From assembly GCF_000184945.1 (NCBI RefSeq), contig NZ_GL586311.1:802731-866730 (forward strand): a stretch of DNA of 64,000 nt, given 5' to 3'. The position numbers and the translations under genes were made by a program. How positions within the stretch are numbered: the first letter of the stretch is position 1; each line of letters opens with the position of its first letter. Source of the DNA: Segatella buccae ATCC 33574 (lineage in GTDB: Bacteria > Bacteroidota > Bacteroidia > Bacteroidales > Bacteroidaceae). Under the pieces are notes generated by a model. The model made no database searches, had not been told where the DNA came from, and saw only the letters and a list, made by a program, of their open reading frames with translations. Below, piece by piece: positions 63,238-64,000 of the stretch.

Positions 63238-63300
63238 TTTATCTTCTAAACGTTTTATGATGAGCCGATTGGGGTTGTCGGCCGATAATTTGATTGATAG

Positions 63301-63310
63301 TGCAAAAATA
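63301..63310 (-). promoter_or_regulatory. -7 box of ychF
   Basis: On the minus strand TATTTTTGCA, giving a leader of about 55 nt before the ATG at 63237. No clear -33 box. Confidence 0.55.
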
Positions 63311-63433
63311 CACAAATAAAACGACATTATTCAATTTTAATCCTTATATTTGTGACATTAAATAGATATTTCGGGAATCGTCTTGACTCCCGGCAGATAA
63401 AAAGTAGAACTCGTTTTATAGTTAAAAGACAAA

Positions 63434-63694
63434 ATGACAAAAGAAAAATTCTTCGGTACCATGGGCTGGGTAGGCATGGCCACCTCAGTGTTGATGTATG
63501 TATTCTATTTCCCCCAGATACAAAACAATCTGGAGGGGCATAAGGGCACTTTCATTCAGCCTTTCATGGCCGGCATCAACTGCACGTTGTGGGTGGCCTA
63601 CGGACTTTTCAAGGAGAAGCGCGACCTGCCTTTGGCCATAGCCAATACGCCCGGTATCATCTTCGGCTTCGTGGCCGCTTTCACGGCGTTATAG
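63434..63694 (+). CDS. SemiSWEET-type sugar transporter
   Basis: 86 residues with three membrane segments, the size and layout of SemiSWEET half-transporters. The first segment ends in VFYFPQIQNNL (PQ motif); ANTPGIIFGFVAAF forms the third. Such proteins form homodimers that let sugars move down their gradient across the inner membrane. Substrate unknown. It has a likely -7 box TATATTTG near 63346. Confidence 0.88.
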   Translation: MTKEKFFGTMGWVGMATSVLMYVFYFPQIQNNLEGHKGTFIQPFMAGINCTLWVAYGLFKEKRDLPLAIANTPGIIFGFVAAFTAL

Positions 63695-63708
63695 AGCAAT
63701 CGGGGGGA

Positions 63709-63765
63709 ATGAGGAGTTAAGAGTGGGGTCTCCAACGCCTTTGGCTTCCGGTAACTCCTTATAAT
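63709..63765. repeat. Degenerate GGAGTTA inverted repeat
   Basis: GAGGAGTTA (63709-63717) and TAACTCCTTAT (about 63751-63761) flank 33 bases. It has the same word as the 58.2-kb and 62-kb repeats and is the shortest of the set. It lies between SemiSWEET and the nitroreductase gene. Confidence 0.5.
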
Positions 63766-63793
63766 TCCCAAACTTAAATAAACAGCAAGAGAT

Positions 63794-64000
63794 ATGAATT
63801 TACAAGAGATTCTGGAACATCGGCGGGCCGTAAGGCATTTCGACCCGGCCCGACTGATTGACGCGGAGCGGGTGAAGCAGTGTTTGGAAATGGCCACACT
63901 GGCTCCCACGAGTTCGAATATGCAGCTGTGGGAGTGCTATCATGTGACCGATGAGGCTGTGCTGAAGAAGTTGAGCCGGGCCTGCTTCAATCAGCTCACG
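63794..64000 (+). CDS. Nitroreductase-family protein, partial (cut by the window end)
   Basis: The first 69 codons from the ATG at 63794: MNLQEILEHRRAVRHFDP, then LEMATLAPTSSNMQLWECYHV. The RR-VR-FDP start and the APTSSNMQ loop are the FMN-binding start of the nitroreductase family. Enzymes of the family reduce nitro compounds, flavins or enones with NAD(P)H. The rest of the gene is outside the window. Confidence 0.85.
   Translation, partial: MNLQEILEHRRAVRHFDPARLIDAERVKQCLEMATLAPTSSNMQLWECYHVTDEAVLKKLSRACFNQLT

Overview
The window is a stretch of chromosome from a member of the Bacteroidota, most likely Prevotella or a close relative. The evidence is the promoter type (TTTG, about 19-20 bp, TAnnTTTG) in front of many genes, a PorZ-like type IX secretion protein, a C10 (streptopain-like) lipoprotein protease, a long-form IspG with an insertion domain, pectin-degrading PL1, GH28 and GH51 enzymes, and the acpP-fabF-rnc block. 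By eye the base composition is slightly above half G+C, except for a clearly AT-rich island at about 14.5-16.5 kb. No rRNA, tRNA, CRISPR array, transposase or prophage gene was found. The right edge cuts a nitroreductase gene.

Layout. 0.2-6.3 kb: a methyltransferase, a His-rich secreted protein, two glycosyltransferases (GT90, GT4) and a secreted histidine phosphatase. 6.4-14.4 kb: housekeeping genes on the + strand (conserved protein, rpoN, PAP2 phosphatase, purE, ispG, aldo/keto reductase, DEAD-box helicase). 14.4-24.4 kb: accessory genes on the - strand (lipoprotein plus C10 protease, a small secreted protein plus PL1 pectate lyase, a truncated RhuM-Fic gene, a second PL1 lyase, MgtC). 24.6-33.2 kb: leuS, yitT, rdgB, GT2, porZ-like, acyltransferase. 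33.8-38 kb: GT2, nadA, an intergenic region rich in DnaA boxes, GT9 and a DUF4254 gene. 38.2-46.6 kb: acpP-fabF-rnc, gpmA, class I fbaB, fabI and a GH3-family gene. 46.7-55 kb: a surface lipoprotein, a DUF3108 protein, GH28, a DUF438/hemerythrin/PAS protein, a LytTR regulator and its apparent target. 55.5-64 kb: mutS, GH51, lgt, ychF, SemiSWEET and the partial nitroreductase.

The most unusual content is between the genes. (1) Four copies of a roughly 320-370 bp element (A about 2.0 kb, B 33.4 kb, C 20.9 kb, D 44.7 kb) share one plan: a consensus promoter with an exactly 20-bp spacer, followed within about 10 nt by a GC-rich hairpin and a T run, then a large second stem-loop. Both stems differ between copies by paired, structure-preserving changes. 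Each copy therefore looks like a machine for making a very short hairpin RNA, or a transcription stop that carries its own promoter. (2) Several long inverted repeats have arms built from reiterated 6-9 nt words (perfect arms of 63 bp at 58.2-58.4 kb), usually at gene ends. (3) A 600-bp gap upstream of nadA carries two perfect TTATCCACA boxes and two 14-bp palindromes made of overlapping near-perfect boxes, and is a candidate replication origin. (4) A membrane-anchored LytTR regulator is followed by 40-bp-offset direct repeats placed just upstream of the promoter of an EreA/ChaN-like gene.

The pectin enzymes (two PL1, one GH28, one GH51) are scattered and have no SusC/SusD pair or hybrid sensor here, so they do not form a standard polysaccharide utilisation locus in this window.
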